Positions 1 to 8,405 of a stretch of DNA of 18,360 bases are shown here, piece after piece. How positions within the stretch are numbered: the first letter of the stretch is position 1; every line of letters begins with the position of its first letter. The position numbers were made by a program, and so were the translations under genes. This DNA comes from Pseudomonadota bacterium (GTDB taxonomy: Bacteria > Pseudomonadota > Gammaproteobacteria > Burkholderiales > Burkholderiaceae): assembly GCA_029777935.1 (NCBI GenBank), contig JAKORH010000104.1:1-18360 (forward strand), read 5' to 3'. The notes below the pieces were generated by a model. The model did no database searches. It saw only the letters and a list, made by a program, of their open reading frames with translations, and was not told where the DNA came from.

Positions 1-631
1 GCATCAGGTCGTCGATGTTCAGCATCGGCTCGCCGAAGAACTTCTCGCCGCCCTGCTGCTCGAGCTGCAGCAGCCCGCGCTGGATCGCGCCGATCGACGC
101 CGCCGACACGTTGCCGTACTGAGTCTTGAACTTGTCGGCGTTGTCGCCGACGAACTGCAGCAGCGCGCGCAGGTCCTTCAGGTCGAGCAGCAGCAGGCCG
201 TTGTCGTCGGCAACCTTGAACACCAGGGCCAGCACGCCTTCCTGCGTTTCGTTCAGCGCCAGCAGGCGCGCCAGCAGCAGCGGCCCCATGTCGGAGATCG
301 TCGCGCGCACCGGATGCCCCTGTTCGCCGAACACGTCCCACAGCGTGACCGGGCAGCCTTCCCATTTCGGCGCGTCGACCTTCAGCAGATCGAACCGCGC
401 CTTCAGCTTGTCGGACAGCGCCCCGGGCTTGCTGATGCCGGTCAGGTCCCCCTTGACGTCCGCCATGAACACCGGCACGCCGATCCTCGAGAAGCTCTCG
501 GCCAGCTTCTGCAACGTGACCGTCTTGCCGGTTCCGGTCGCGCCCGTGATGCAGCCGTGGCGATTGGCCAGCGCCGGCAGCAGCGCCAGCTCGGTCGTTC
601 CGGCCTTGGCGATGACGAGGGGGTCGGACAT
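1..631 (-). CDS. HerA-like ATPase, DUF853 family (partial, N-terminal part)
   Basis: The reverse strand reads open from an ATG at 631-629 to the left edge, giving about 210 residues that begin [12 protein letters not shown] Walker A motif GATGTGKT lies at residues 30-37, and a strand ending in DVKGD lies near residues 58-62. Both fit the DUF853 branch of the HerA/FtsK-type ATPases, whose exact role is not established; relatives act on DNA ends or in DNA translocation. The Walker B region and the arginine finger would lie beyond the window, so ATPase competence cannot be judged fully. The gene is divergent from yebC, with 139 bases between the two start codons. The start is chosen because the N-terminus is compact and Walker A sits at the usual short distance from it. 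Confidence 0.85.
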   Translation of the reverse strand, partial: MSDPLVIAKAGTTELALLPALANRHGCITGATGTGKTVTLQKLAESFSRIGVPVFMADVKGDLTGISKPGALSDKLKARFDLLKVDAPKWEGCPVTLWDVFGEQGHPVRATISDMGPLLLARLLALNETQEGVLALVFKVADDNGLLLLDLKDLRALLQFVGDNADKFKTQYGNVSAASIGAIQRGLLQLEQQGGEKFFGEPMLNIDDLM

Positions 632-643
632 TTGGACCTCGGG

Positions 644-716
644 GAGGATCGAGGATCGAGGATTGAGCAGAGCGTAGCGCATGCAGGGCTTCACACGGAT
701 CGCGGATCATGGATCA
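644..716. repeat. Two short arrays of GGATC-containing heptads between divergent genes
   Basis: Three tandem 7-base units (GAGGATC, GAGGATC, GAGGATT) occupy 644-664. A second group of three heptads built on GGATC (CGGATCG, CGGATCA, TGGATCA) occupies 696-716. Both groups have the same 7-base period. They lie between the DUF853 gene and yebC. No function can be assigned from the sequence. Confidence 0.6.
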
Positions 717-723
717 CGGTTGT

Positions 724-729
724 TAGAAT
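724..729 (+). promoter_or_regulatory. Candidate -10 element for yebC
   Basis: TAGAAT, followed by a GC-rich discriminator (TCGCGCCC), starts 47 bases before the yebC ATG. It matches five of six bases of the sigma-70 -10 consensus in very GC-rich surroundings. No convincing -35 box lies 16-18 bases upstream. Similar motifs occur ahead of other genes in this window. Confidence 0.35.
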
Positions 730-770
730 TCGCGCCCGCTCGCAGTACCCCTTCCGTCTCGGGAATCCCC

Positions 771-1496
771 ATGGCCGGCCACTCAAAATGGGCCAATATC
801 CAGCATCGCAAGAACCGCCAGGACGCCAAGCGCGGTTCGCTTTGGACCAAAGTCATCCGTGAGGTGCAGATCGCCGCGCGCGACGGCGGCGGCGATCCGG
901 CGATGAACGCGCGGCTGCGGCTGGCGCTCGACAAGGCGCGGCTCGCGAACGTGCCGAAAGACAAGGTCAACGCCGCGATCGCGCGCGGCGCCGGCAAGGC
1001 CGAAGGCCAGAGCCTCGAGGAGATCCGCTACGAGGGCTACGGCATCAATGGTGCCGCGATCATGATCGATTGCGTGACCGACAATCGCACGCGCACGGTG
1101 GCCGAGGTCCGCCATGCGCTGTCGAAAAACGGCGGCAACCTTGGCACCGACGGCTCGGTCGCGTTCAACTTCCGGCACTGCGGCCAGTTCGTCTTCGCCC
1201 CCGGGACGTCGGAGGACCGGGTAATGGAAGCCGCGCTCGACGCCGGCGCCGACGACGTCACGAGCAACGAGGACGGCTCGATCGAAGTCATCTGCGCGCC
1301 CGGCGATTTCGGCACCGTGCAGGACGCACTCGTGAAGGCCGGCCTGAAGCCGGAGATCGCCGAAGTGACGATGAAGCCGCTCGCCGAAACCGTCCTGACA
1401 GGTGAGGACGGCCAGCGCATGCAGAAGCTGCTCGACGCAGTCGACGATCTCGATGACGTGCAGGCCGTATATACGACCGCGGCGATCGAAGGATGA
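771..1496 (+). CDS. yebC: YebC/PmpR-family (TACO1-like) protein
   Basis: The product has 241 residues and starts with the family hallmark [15 protein letters not shown]. It continues with the conserved [16 protein letters not shown] and YEGYG segments and with [15 protein letters not shown]. The length is standard for the family (about 240). Members have been described as DNA-binding regulators, and some relatives as translation factors that relieve ribosome stalling; the sequence does not decide between these. The ATG at 771 is preferred over an upstream in-frame start at 681 because homology begins exactly at MAGHSKW. The stop overlaps the purD start by 4 bases (ATGA), so translation is probably coupled. 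No good Shine-Dalgarno sequence precedes the start. Confidence 0.96.
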   Translation: MAGHSKWANIQHRKNRQDAKRGSLWTKVIREVQIAARDGGGDPAMNARLRLALDKARLANVPKDKVNAAIARGAGKAEGQSLEEIRYEGYGINGAAIMIDCVTDNRTRTVAEVRHALSKNGGNLGTDGSVAFNFRHCGQFVFAPGTSEDRVMEAALDAGADDVTSNEDGSIEVICAPGDFGTVQDALVKAGLKPEIAEVTMKPLAETVLTGEDGQRMQKLLDAVDDLDDVQAVYTTAAIEG

Positions 1497-2815
1497 AGCT
1501 CCTGGTGATCGGCGGCGGCGGGCGCGAGCACGCGCTGGCGTGGAAGCTCGCGCAGTCACCGCGGGTGCAGACCGTGTTCGTCGCGCCGGGCAACGGCGGC
1601 ACCGCGCGCGATCGCGGGCCACACGCGCGGCTGGCGAACGTGCCGATCACCGATGTCGCACGGCTGGCGGACTTCGCGCGCGAAAACGACGTGACTCTGA
1701 CGGTGGTCGGCCCCGAGGCGCCGCTGGCCGCAGGCGCGGTCGACACGTTGCGCGCGCGGGGGCTGCCCGTGTTCGGGCCGACGCAGGCGGCGGCGCAGCT
1801 CGAAAGTTCGAAGGACTTTGCCAAGGCGTTCATGAAACGCCACGGCATTCCGACTGCCGACTACGAAACCTTCACCGACGCCGCCGGCGCACACGCCCAT
1901 GTCGAGCGCAAGGGTGCGCCGATCGTGATCAAGGCCGACGGCCTGGCCGCCGGCAAGGGCGTGGTGGTCGCGCAGTCGCCCGCGGAGGCGCACGCAGCGA
2001 TCGACGCGATGCTGCTCGACCGCCGGATGGGCACGGCGGGCGCACGCGTGGTGATCGAGGACTTCCTCGCCGGCGAGGAGGCGAGCTTCATCGTGATGTG
2101 CGACGGCCGCAACGTACTGGCGCTGGCGAGCAGCCAGGACCACAAGCGGCTGCGCGACGGCGACCAGGGGCCGAACACCGGCGGCATGGGCGCGTACTCG
2201 CCGGCGCCGGTGATCACTCCGACGCTGCACGCACGCGTGATGCGCGAGATCATCCTGCCGACCGTGCAGGGGATGGCGGCCGACGGCATCGTCTACACGG
2301 GCTTCCTGTACGCCGGGCTGATGATCGACGACAGCGGAAAGCCGCGCACGCTCGAGTTCAACTGCCGCATGGGCGATCCGGAGACGCAGCCGATCATGCT
2401 GCGGCTGAAGAGCGACCTGGTTGAGCTGCTCGAGCACGCGCTCGACGGCACGCTCGATCGCGTCGAGGCCGAGTGGGACCGCCGCAGCGCGCTCGGCGTC
2501 GTCGTGGCCGCCGCCGGCTATCCGGACGCGCCGCGCAAGGGCGACGTGATCATGAACCTGCCGGCGGACACCGAGGACTGCGTGACCTTCCATGCGGGCA
2601 CCGAGTTGTGTGCAGACGGCACGCTCGCCACCAGCGGCGGGCGCGTCCTGTGCGTGACCGCGCTCGGCGACAGCGTGCGCGCCGCGCAGCGGCGCGCGTA
2701 CGAGGCGGTCGCGCAGGTGAAGTTCGCGGGCAGCCAGTACCGCACCGACATCGGCCATCGCGCGCTGATCCGTACGGGGCACTCGGCGAACACAACCCGC
2801 GGGAGCACAGCGTGA
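1493..2815 (+). CDS. purD: Phosphoribosylamine-glycine ligase (GAR synthetase)
   Basis: PurD joins 5-phosphoribosylamine and glycine using ATP to make glycinamide ribonucleotide, the second step of purine synthesis in the cytoplasm. The 440-residue product has the N-terminal GGGGREHA loop (residues 7-14), [19 protein letters not shown], the ATP-grasp segment [15 protein letters not shown], the [13 protein letters not shown] loop and the metal-binding [12 protein letters not shown] segment. It is slightly longer than usual, with a short polar tail ([12 protein letters not shown]). Its ATG overlaps the yebC stop and its TGA overlaps the GTG of the following peptidase gene, each by 4 bases, which suggests one coupled transcript. 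Confidence 0.98.
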   Translation: MKLLVIGGGGREHALAWKLAQSPRVQTVFVAPGNGGTARDRGPHARLANVPITDVARLADFARENDVTLTVVGPEAPLAAGAVDTLRARGLPVFGPTQAAAQLESSKDFAKAFMKRHGIPTADYETFTDAAGAHAHVERKGAPIVIKADGLAAGKGVVVAQSPAEAHAAIDAMLLDRRMGTAGARVVIEDFLAGEEASFIVMCDGRNVLALASSQDHKRLRDGDQGPNTGGMGAYSPAPVITPTLHARVMREIILPTVQGMAADGIVYTGFLYAGLMIDDSGKPRTLEFNCRMGDPETQPIMLRLKSDLVELLEHALDGTLDRVEAEWDRRSALGVVVAAAGYPDAPRKGDVIMNLPADTEDCVTFHAGTELCADGTLATSGGRVLCVTALGDSVRAAQRRAYEAVAQVKFAGSQYRTDIGHRALIRTGHSANTTRGSTA

Positions 2816-4800
2816 GCTACACGGTCGAACAGCACGTCAATCTGAAGCGCGTGACCGAGATCGCGGCGTCGCCCGACGGCGCGTGGCTCGCGGTGGCCGT
2901 GCAGCGCCTCGACCGCGACGGCGCCAGGTACGTCAGCGACCTGTGGCGCGTGCCGACCGACGGCTCGCCGGCCGTGCAGTTGACGCGCGGCGACTGCAAG
3001 GACACCGCGCCGTGCTTCCGCCACGACGGCGCGCTCGGCTTCCTCTCCAACCGGCAACCGAACGAGATCAAGCCTGACGAGGACGCGGAAAGGCGGATGC
3101 AGGTGTGGCTGCTGCCCAGGGAGGGCGGCGAGCCGCGCCAGCTCACCGACGAGCCGCTCGGCGTCGAGGGTTTTCGCTTCGCGCGCGGCGCGGGCCGCAT
3201 GGTGCTGTTCGCGCCGGTGATCGCCGGCGTGCCGCCCGAGAAACAGCGCGAAACGATCAGCAAGCGCGCCAAGGAGGGCCCGAGCGCGCGCCGCTTCACG
3301 CGCCAGCCGGTGCGGCACTGGGACCACTGGCTGCACGAGAACCCGGACCTGCCGTGCACGCACGTGATCGCCTGCGACGCCGACGGCGGCGGCCGCGTCG
3401 ACCTGACGCCCGCGGCGCGGCGCGAATTCGCGATCGAACCGGCGCTCGATGTCTCCGCCGACGGCCGGCGCGTCGTGGTGACGCGGCAGACGATCGGCAA
3501 GGACCGTGAACTGGACAGCACGCTGCTGGTGATCGACCTCGAGACCAACGCGCAGCGCGTGTACGGAGAAGCGGACAACGTCAATTTCGAGACGCCGCTG
3601 TTGTCGCCCGACGGCAGCCGCATCGCCGCCACGCGCGCGACGCGCAGCCCCAGGCTCGCGCCGAGACCGGTGGCGACGATCATCGACATCGCCAGCGGCG
3701 AACTGCGGCAACTGGCCGCGCACTGGGACCGCTGGCCCGCCATCGCGCGCTGGAGTCCGGGCGGCAAGCACCTGATCGTCACCGCCGACGACGAAGGCCA
3801 CACGCCGGTGTTCACGATAGACGCCGCCAACGGCACGGTCGAACGCATCACCGCGTGGGCGGCCGGCGGCGCGCACTCGAACCTCGACGTGCTGCCGGAC
3901 GGCCGCATCGTCGGCATCCGCTCCACGCTGCTCGATGCGCCCGAATGCTTCAGCGTCGAGCCGAGCCCCGTGTCGACGCCGATGCCTCTGGCGCGACTGT
4001 CGGGCTTCACGCCGGCGGCCGAGTGGGCCGAGGTCGAGAGCTTCACTACGCCGTCGACCGACGGCGCGCCGATCCAGTCCTTCCTCGTCAAGCCGAAGGG
4101 CGCGAGCGGCAAGCTGCCGCTCGCGCTGTGGATCCACGGCGGGCCGATCGGCATGGACGTCGACGGCTGGCACTGGCGCTGGAACCCGCTGCTCGCGGTG
4201 GCCGCGGGTTACGCGGTGGCGCTGCCCAACCCGCGCGGATCGACCGGCTTCGGCCAGGAATTCGTCCAGGGCATCTGGGGCAACGTGTGGGGCGGCCAGT
4301 GCTACCAGGACCTGATGGCGGTCACCGACGCGCTCGTCGCGCGTCCCGACATCGACGCTGCGCGCACGATGGCGATGGGCGGGTCGTTCGGCGGCTACAT
4401 GACCAACTGGATCGGCACGCAGACCGATCGGTTCCGCTGCCTGATCACGCACGCCAGCATCGTCACCATGGCGCAGTTCACCGGCACCACCGACCACCCG
4501 GCGTGGTGGTATCTGGAGATGGGCGGCGAGAATCCGTACGAGGACATGGCACAGTTCGACCGCTACGCGCCGGTGCGCCACATTCGCAACTGGAAGTCGC
4601 CGGTGCTGATCATCCACGGCGAACTCGACTACCGCTGCCCGGTCAACGAGGGACTGAACCTGTTCGAAGCGTTGCAGTACCACGGCGTCGACAGCGAACT
4701 GCTGCTGTTCCCCGACGAGAACCACTGGATACTGAAGCCGAAGAACATCGTCGCGTGGTACGAGGCGGTGCTGGGGTTCATCGGGCGGCACCTTCAATGA
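2812..4800 (+). CDS. Family S9 serine peptidase (prolyl oligopeptidase / acylaminoacyl peptidase-like)
   Basis: The 662-residue product has a beta-propeller-like N-terminal half (repeated patterns such as [11 protein letters not shown] and [11 protein letters not shown]) and a C-terminal alpha/beta-hydrolase domain from about residue 410. The catalytic triad is visible: Ser525 in GGSFGGY, Asp606 in HGELDYR and His638 in DENHW. IHGGP (the oxyanion segment) and NPRGSTGFG are also present. Enzymes of this kind cut short peptides or release N-acylated amino acids; the true substrate is unknown. No signal peptide is apparent, so it is probably cytoplasmic. The GTG at 2812 is chosen because it overlaps the purD stop (GTGA) and homologous sequence starts there; GGGAG just upstream may act as a ribosome binding site. 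It is not part of the purD-hemF neighbourhood I know. Confidence 0.93.
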   Translation: MSYTVEQHVNLKRVTEIAASPDGAWLAVAVQRLDRDGARYVSDLWRVPTDGSPAVQLTRGDCKDTAPCFRHDGALGFLSNRQPNEIKPDEDAERRMQVWLLPREGGEPRQLTDEPLGVEGFRFARGAGRMVLFAPVIAGVPPEKQRETISKRAKEGPSARRFTRQPVRHWDHWLHENPDLPCTHVIACDADGGGRVDLTPAARREFAIEPALDVSADGRRVVVTRQTIGKDRELDSTLLVIDLETNAQRVYGEADNVNFETPLLSPDGSRIAATRATRSPRLAPRPVATIIDIASGELRQLAAHWDRWPAIARWSPGGKHLIVTADDEGHTPVFTIDAANGTVERITAWAAGGAHSNLDVLPDGRIVGIRSTLLDAPECFSVEPSPVSTPMPLARLSGFTPAAEWAEVESFTTPSTDGAPIQSFLVKPKGASGKLPLALWIHGGPIGMDVDGWHWRWNPLLAVAAGYAVALPNPRGSTGFGQEFVQGIWGNVWGGQCYQDLMAVTDALVARPDIDAARTMAMGGSFGGYMTNWIGTQTDRFRCLITHASIVTMAQFTGTTDHPAWWYLEMGGENPYEDMAQFDRYAPVRHIRNWKSPVLIIHGELDYRCPVNEGLNLFEALQYHGVDSELLLFPDENHWILKPKNIVAWYEAVLGFIGRHLQ

Positions 4801-5798
4801 GCGAGTTCGTCGACTCGCAATCGGTGCGCGAATACCTGCTCGGCCTGCAGGAACGCATCGTTTCGAGATTCGAGCAGTTCGAGGGCCGAGCCTTCCTGCG
4901 CGACGTGTGGGAGAAGCCGCACGACGCGCCGCTGGCCGGCGGCGGGCTGACGCGCATCGTCGAGGACGGCAATCTGCTCGAGCGCGGCGGTGTAGCGTTC
5001 TCGCACGTCAAGGGCGCGCAACTGCCGCCGTCGGCGTCGGCGCACCGGCCCGAACTTGCCGGCCGCGGCTTCGAGGCGATGGGCGTGTCGCTGGTGTTCC
5101 ATCCGCGCAATCCGTACGTGCCGACGGTGCACATGAACGTGCGCTTCTTCGTCGCGCGGGCGCCGAATGCCACCCCCTCTCCCCTGGGAGAGGGGGCGGG
5201 GGGAGAGGGTGAGCCCGACCTTGTGGCGAACCGCCCGACATCGAAGCGAAGCGAAGATGTCTGGTGGTTCGGCGGCGGGATGGACCTGACGCCCTATTAC
5301 GGCTTCGAGGAGGATGCGCGCCACTTCCATGCGACCTGCAAGGCTGCGCTCGAGCCGTTCGGCGCCGACCTGCATCCGCGCTTCAAGAAGTGGTGCGACG
5401 AGTACTTCTTCCTGAAGCACCGCAACGAGCGACGCGGCGCCGGCGGCATCTTCTTCGACGATCTTGATCTGCCCGGCTTCGAGCGCAGCTTCGCCTTGCT
5501 GCGCGCAGTCGGCAACGCCTTCCTCGACGCCTATGTGCCGATCGTCGAACGGCGCTGGAATCACCCGTTCGGCGAACGCGAGCGCGATTTCCAGGCGTAC
5601 CGACGCGGCCGCTATGTCGAGTTCAATCTCGTGTACGACCGCGGCACGTTGTTCGGCCTGCAGTCGGGCGGGCGCACCGAGTCGATCCTGATGTCGCTGC
5701 CGCCGCTGGTGAAGTGGCGCTACGACTGGCAGCCGGCGGCGGGCACTCCCGAGGCGAACTTGTATTCCGACTTCCTGCGACCGCGCGATTGGGTGTGA
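4797..5798 (+). CDS. hemF: Oxygen-dependent coproporphyrinogen III oxidase with an in-frame repeat insertion
   Basis: HemF oxidatively decarboxylates coproporphyrinogen III to protoporphyrinogen IX using O2, in cytoplasmic haem synthesis. The family signature is clear: [26 protein letters not shown], interrupted here only by an Ala where Ile or Leu is usual. [36 protein letters not shown] and [11 protein letters not shown] are also present. The protein has 333 residues, longer than the roughly 300 normal for bacteria. The excess lies after [14 protein letters not shown], where about 27 residues separate it from VWWFGGG; E. coli HemF, from memory, has only about seven residues between these blocks. 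The extra segment is encoded by a palindromic repeat. The ATG overlaps the peptidase stop by 4 bases. Confidence 0.97.
   Translation: MSEFVDSQSVREYLLGLQERIVSRFEQFEGRAFLRDVWEKPHDAPLAGGGLTRIVEDGNLLERGGVAFSHVKGAQLPPSASAHRPELAGRGFEAMGVSLVFHPRNPYVPTVHMNVRFFVARAPNATPSPLGEGAGGEGEPDLVANRPTSKRSEDVWWFGGGMDLTPYYGFEEDARHFHATCKAALEPFGADLHPRFKKWCDEYFFLKHRNERRGAGGIFFDDLDLPGFERSFALLRAVGNAFLDAYVPIVERRWNHPFGERERDFQAYRRGRYVEFNLVYDRGTLFGLQSGGRTESILMSLPPLVKWRYDWQPAAGTPEANLYSDFLRPRDWV
5172..5255. repeat. Palindromic repeat element inserted in frame within hemF
   Basis: A perfect 11-base inverted repeat (CCCCCTCTCCC at 5173-5183, GGGAGAGGGGG at 5186-5196, 2-base loop) is followed by a third copy of the core, GGGAGAGGG, at 5201-5209. 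Further on, GACATC (5237-5242) and GATGTC (5256-5261) form another inverted pair. The element encodes residues about 126-153 of HemF ([16 protein letters not shown] and following). This CCCTCTCCC/GGGAGAGGG type is a familiar dispersed intergenic repeat in proteobacteria (established from memory). Its location inside a conserved enzyme gene is unusual. The boundaries are approximate, set by comparison with remembered HemF sequences. Confidence 0.8.
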
Positions 5799-5861
5799 AC
5801 GCGCAAAGGCGCCCTTGGTGCGGTTTGTGAAGAACGCGTCGCGACGTTCCAGATCAGAGTC

Positions 5862-6731
5862 GTGGCAAATCAGAATTCCATAGCAAACACCATCAGATCG
5901 GTGACCTGGGCCGCAGACCGGGCGTCGATCAACGATCTGTCTTTCCGTCTGGAGCACGCCGGGTCGAGCGGAACCGATCGTCAGGGCTTCGTCCTGCACA
6001 AGACCAAGCCGTTGGTGGATCAGTACGAACTCCTGTTCGATGCGTTGCCCGCGTTTCATCCGGACGCCGTCCTGGAGTTGGGAATCTGGAAGGGAGGCAG
6101 TGTCGTCTTCTGGCATGAAGTGCTCAGGCCCAAGATTCACGTCGCAATCGACATAGAACATGGCGCGGACTCGGCGAACCTCGAGCGCTATGTTCTCGAG
6201 CGTGGGTCCGGTTCGGGAATACGGTTGCTCTGGGGATGCGATCAGCAGGATCGCCCGCGACTTCGCGCGATCCTCCGGGCGGAGTTTGCTCACGGGCTTG
6301 ATCTCGTGATCGACGATGCGTCGCACCTGTATCGGCCCACGCTGGCAAGCTTCGAGGTCCTCTTTCCCTGTCTGCGCCCGGGCGGCTTGTATATCGTTGA
6401 AGACTGGGCCTGGACGCACTGGCAGGAGTTTTCGGATCCGGGCCATCCGTGGGCGAACGAGCGAGCCTTGACCGACTTCGTGCATGCCCTCGTTGAAGCG
6501 ACCGGGACGTCTTCAGGTCTCATCAGAAGGATCTTCGTCCATCAAGGCTTTGTCGCGATTGAAAGAGGAAGTCTGCACATCCCGGAACCGGATGACTTTG
6601 CATTGGCTGATCACATTCGGCGGCGCATTTCCGGCTCAGCGTGGAGCCTCCGGCACGCGCCCAAGCGTGCACTGGTGAGCATGCGCAGCCTGTTCAGGCA
6701 AACTCGACACTTTCTGTTGAGACGATCTTGA
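5862..6731 (+). CDS. Class I SAM-dependent methyltransferase-like protein
   Basis: The 289-residue product has a likely SAM-binding motif I, VLELGIWKGGSV (about residues 69-80), then AIDIEH closing the second strand. An acidic strand LVIDDASHLY follows, then LFPCLRPGGLYIVEDW, the arrangement seen in Methyltransf_24/CmcI-like enzymes that modify sugars, antibiotics or lipids. The substrate cannot be read from the sequence. The start is a GTG at 5862. Composition differs from the neighbours: 6541-6600 has 30 G/C in 60 bases whereas 7381-7440 has 50, and AGA/AGG arginine codons are common. It lies 63 bases after hemF and 84 before nadD, and interrupts a conserved block, so horizontal acquisition is likely. 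A cell-surface glycan role is possible but unproven. Confidence 0.8.
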   Translation: MANQNSIANTIRSVTWAADRASINDLSFRLEHAGSSGTDRQGFVLHKTKPLVDQYELLFDALPAFHPDAVLELGIWKGGSVVFWHEVLRPKIHVAIDIEHGADSANLERYVLERGSGSGIRLLWGCDQQDRPRLRAILRAEFAHGLDLVIDDASHLYRPTLASFEVLFPCLRPGGLYIVEDWAWTHWQEFSDPGHPWANERALTDFVHALVEATGTSSGLIRRIFVHQGFVAIERGSLHIPEPDDFALADHIRRRISGSAWSLRHAPKRALVSMRSLFRQTRHFLLRRS

Positions 6732-6815
6732 AGCTCCATCCGCCCCGGACTCCGTTTGGGTCCGACTCCCCGCATCGAACGCGATAGCGTCAGCCCAGAA
6801 CAGCCCGGAATATCG

Positions 6816-7493
6816 GTGGCACAGCACAACACTTCGTCATCCGCGATCGGCCTGCTCGGCGGCAGCTTCGATCCGATCCACGTCGGGCACCTGCAGCTCG
6901 CGCGCGATGCGCTGGCGCAGCTCGCGCTGGCCGAGGTGCGCTTCGTCGTCGCCGGGCAGCCGTGGCAGAAGCATCCCGTCGCCGGTGCCGCGCAGCGCGC
7001 GCGGATGGTGGAGCTCGCGCTCGAGGGCGAAGCGGGCGAAGGGGGATTGGCGCTCGACCGGCACGAGATCGAACGCGCCGGCCCGACCTACACGATCGAC
7101 ACGCTGCGCGCGCTGCGCTCGAAGCTCGGCGACGACGTGCCGCTGGTCCTGATCATCGGCGGCGACCAGATGCAGCGCCTCGACACGTGGCGCGAGTGGC
7201 AGCATCTGCTGGAGTACGCGCATCTGGCGGTCGCGCGCCGCAACGACGCCGTGCTGACGCTGTCCTGGCCGCTGCAGGATTTCTACAACTCGCACTGGGA
7301 ACGGCCGGACGCGATCCGGGCGCGGCCCGCCGGCGCGGTGGTCGAGATCGACATGACACCGGTCGACGCCTCGGCCACCGAGATCCGCGCGCTGCTCGCC
7401 GCGCCTCCGGCGCCCGGGCGCGACGCGCGCCTGGCTGCGATCGTGCCGGCAGCGGTGCTCGACTATATTCGGGCGCATTCGCTCTATCGCTGA
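6816..7493 (+). CDS. nadD: Nicotinate-nucleotide adenylyltransferase
   Basis: NadD adenylylates nicotinate mononucleotide to deamido-NAD, a step of NAD synthesis. The nucleotidyltransferase signature GGSFDPIHVGHL lies at residues 15-26, with both histidines of HxGH. PTYTIDTLRAL, LIIGGDQM and the C-terminal SATEIRALL (equivalent to ISSTxIR) are also visible. The product has 225 residues, within the normal range. The GTG at 6816 is preferred over a TTG at 6756 because the latter adds 20 residues unlike family members. The gene leads directly into rsfS after 16 bases, the usual bacterial pairing. Its upstream gap may carry its own promoter, since the preceding gene looks foreign. Confidence 0.96.
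   Translation: MAQHNTSSSAIGLLGGSFDPIHVGHLQLARDALAQLALAEVRFVVAGQPWQKHPVAGAAQRARMVELALEGEAGEGGLALDRHEIERAGPTYTIDTLRALRSKLGDDVPLVLIIGGDQMQRLDTWREWQHLLEYAHLAVARRNDAVLTLSWPLQDFYNSHWERPDAIRARPAGAVVEIDMTPVDASATEIRALLAAPPAPGRDARLAAIVPAAVLDYIRAHSLYR
7464..7469 (+). promoter_or_regulatory. Candidate -10 element for rsfS within the end of nadD
   Basis: TATATT followed by CGGGCGC lies 46 bases before the rsfS ATG, inside the last codons of nadD. It is the most A/T-rich hexamer in its surroundings and resembles the motifs ahead of yebC and the family 9 glycosyltransferase. No -35 match was found, and coding constraint (LDYIRAH) could explain it equally well. Confidence 0.22.
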
Positions 7494-7509
7494 ACCTACC
7501 GCACACCGC

Positions 7510-7884
7510 ATGGACATCCGCAAGCTGCAGCGCCTCGTCGTCGATGCGCTGCAAGACGTGAAGGCGCAGGACATCGTGGTGCTGAATACGACGAAGCTGT
7601 CGGAACTGTTCGATCGCGTTATCGTCGCCAGCGGCACGTCGAACCGCCAGACTCGCGCGCTGGCGGCGCACGTCGCCGAGAAGGTCAAGGCCGCCGGCGG
7701 CCACGTCGTCAGCGTCGAAGGCAGCGACGCCGGCGAATGGGTGCTGGTCGATCTGGGCGACGTGGTCGTCCACGTGATGCAGCCGGCGATCCGAAAGTAC
7801 TACGCACTGGAGGAGATCTGGGGCGGCAAGCCGGTGCGGATGAAGCTCGAGGCGGCCCCGCGCCGTTCGGCGGCGCCGGCGTGA
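7510..7884 (+). CDS. rsfS: Ribosomal silencing factor RsfS
   Basis: RsfS binds large-subunit protein uL14 and blocks joining of the ribosomal subunits when nutrients are short. The 124-residue product shows the DUF143/Iojap pattern: KAQDIVVLNTTKLSELFDRVIVASGTSNRQ, then DAGEWVLVDLGDVVVHVM and a late YYALEEIWG. The length is a little above the E. coli protein (about 105) because of a basic Ala/Pro/Arg-rich tail (APRRSAAPA). The ATG at 7510 follows nadD by 16 bases and rlmH comes 49 bases later. This nadD-rsfS-rlmH order is the common one in proteobacteria and supports the assignment. Confidence 0.96.
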   Translation: MDIRKLQRLVVDALQDVKAQDIVVLNTTKLSELFDRVIVASGTSNRQTRALAAHVAEKVKAAGGHVVSVEGSDAGEWVLVDLGDVVVHVMQPAIRKYYALEEIWGGKPVRMKLEAAPRRSAAPA

Positions 7885-7933
7885 TTGCGCGCGCATTAGA
7901 CCGAGCGCGGTATCCCGCCGGCCGGCCTTGCCG

Positions 7934-8401
7934 GTGAAAATCGCCATTGTGGCCGTCGGCCAGCGCCTGCCGCGCTGGGCTAATGATGCAATCGCCGATT
8001 TCGTCCAGCGGTTTCCTTCCGGATGTGCCGTGACGATCAACGAAGTCAAAGCCGAACCGCGCAGTGGCCAGCCGCTCGAGCGCATCCTTGCCGCGGAAGG
8101 CGCAAGGCTGCGCGCTGCGATTGCCGCCGGCGCCGTCGTCGTGGCGCTCGACGAGCGCGGGCAGGACTGGACCACCGCGCGGCTGGCGCAGGAGCTCGGC
8201 AAGTGGCGCGATGCCGCGGAGAACGTCGCTTTCGTCATCGGCGGCCCTGACGGACTGGCGGCCGACGTGAAGCGCGCTGCGCGCGTCGTGCTGCGCCTAT
8301 CGAGCATGACGCTGCCGCACGCGCTGGCGCGGGTCGTGCTCGTCGAGCAGATCTACCGCGCGTGGTCGGTGCTCGCCAACCATCCCTATCACCGCGCGTG
8401 A
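7934..8401 (+). CDS. rlmH: 23S rRNA pseudouridine-1915 N3-methyltransferase
   Basis: RlmH is a SPOUT-class methyltransferase that methylates pseudouridine 1915 of 23S rRNA in the assembled ribosome, using SAM. The 155-residue product matches the E. coli length exactly from the GTG at 7934 (MKIAIVAVGQRLPRW). It has the knot segments VVALDERGQDW, FVIGGPDGL and LSSMTLPHALARVVLVEQ, and ends with the family motif YRAWSVLANHPYHR. An in-frame TTG two codons upstream is possible but adds nothing homologous. The gene is followed after 4 bases by maf. No clear ribosome binding site is seen. Confidence 0.97.
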   Translation: MKIAIVAVGQRLPRWANDAIADFVQRFPSGCAVTINEVKAEPRSGQPLERILAAEGARLRAAIAAGAVVVALDERGQDWTTARLAQELGKWRDAAENVAFVIGGPDGLAADVKRAARVVLRLSSMTLPHALARVVLVEQIYRAWSVLANHPYHRA

Positions 8402-8405
8402 CGCC

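Noticed and set aside
644..716. CRISPR array
   Set aside because: The units are only 7 bases and contiguous, with no spacers, and no cas genes are nearby.
681..770. Extended N-terminus of YebC
   Set aside because: The family start MAGHSKW begins at 771. The upstream codons cover the intergenic heptads and the candidate promoter.
2518..4797. 759-codon minus-strand open frame opposite the S9 peptidase
   Set aside because: The translation is Arg/Val/His-rich with no domain pattern, and the plus strand has a complete catalytic triad and perfect junctions.
5172..5255. Frameshift or pseudogene in hemF
   Set aside because: The extra sequence is a multiple of three and every downstream HemF motif is in frame and intact.
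6756..6815. TTG start adding 20 residues to NadD
   Set aside because: Known NadD proteins start a few residues before the GGSFDPIH motif, so the GTG at 6816 fits better.
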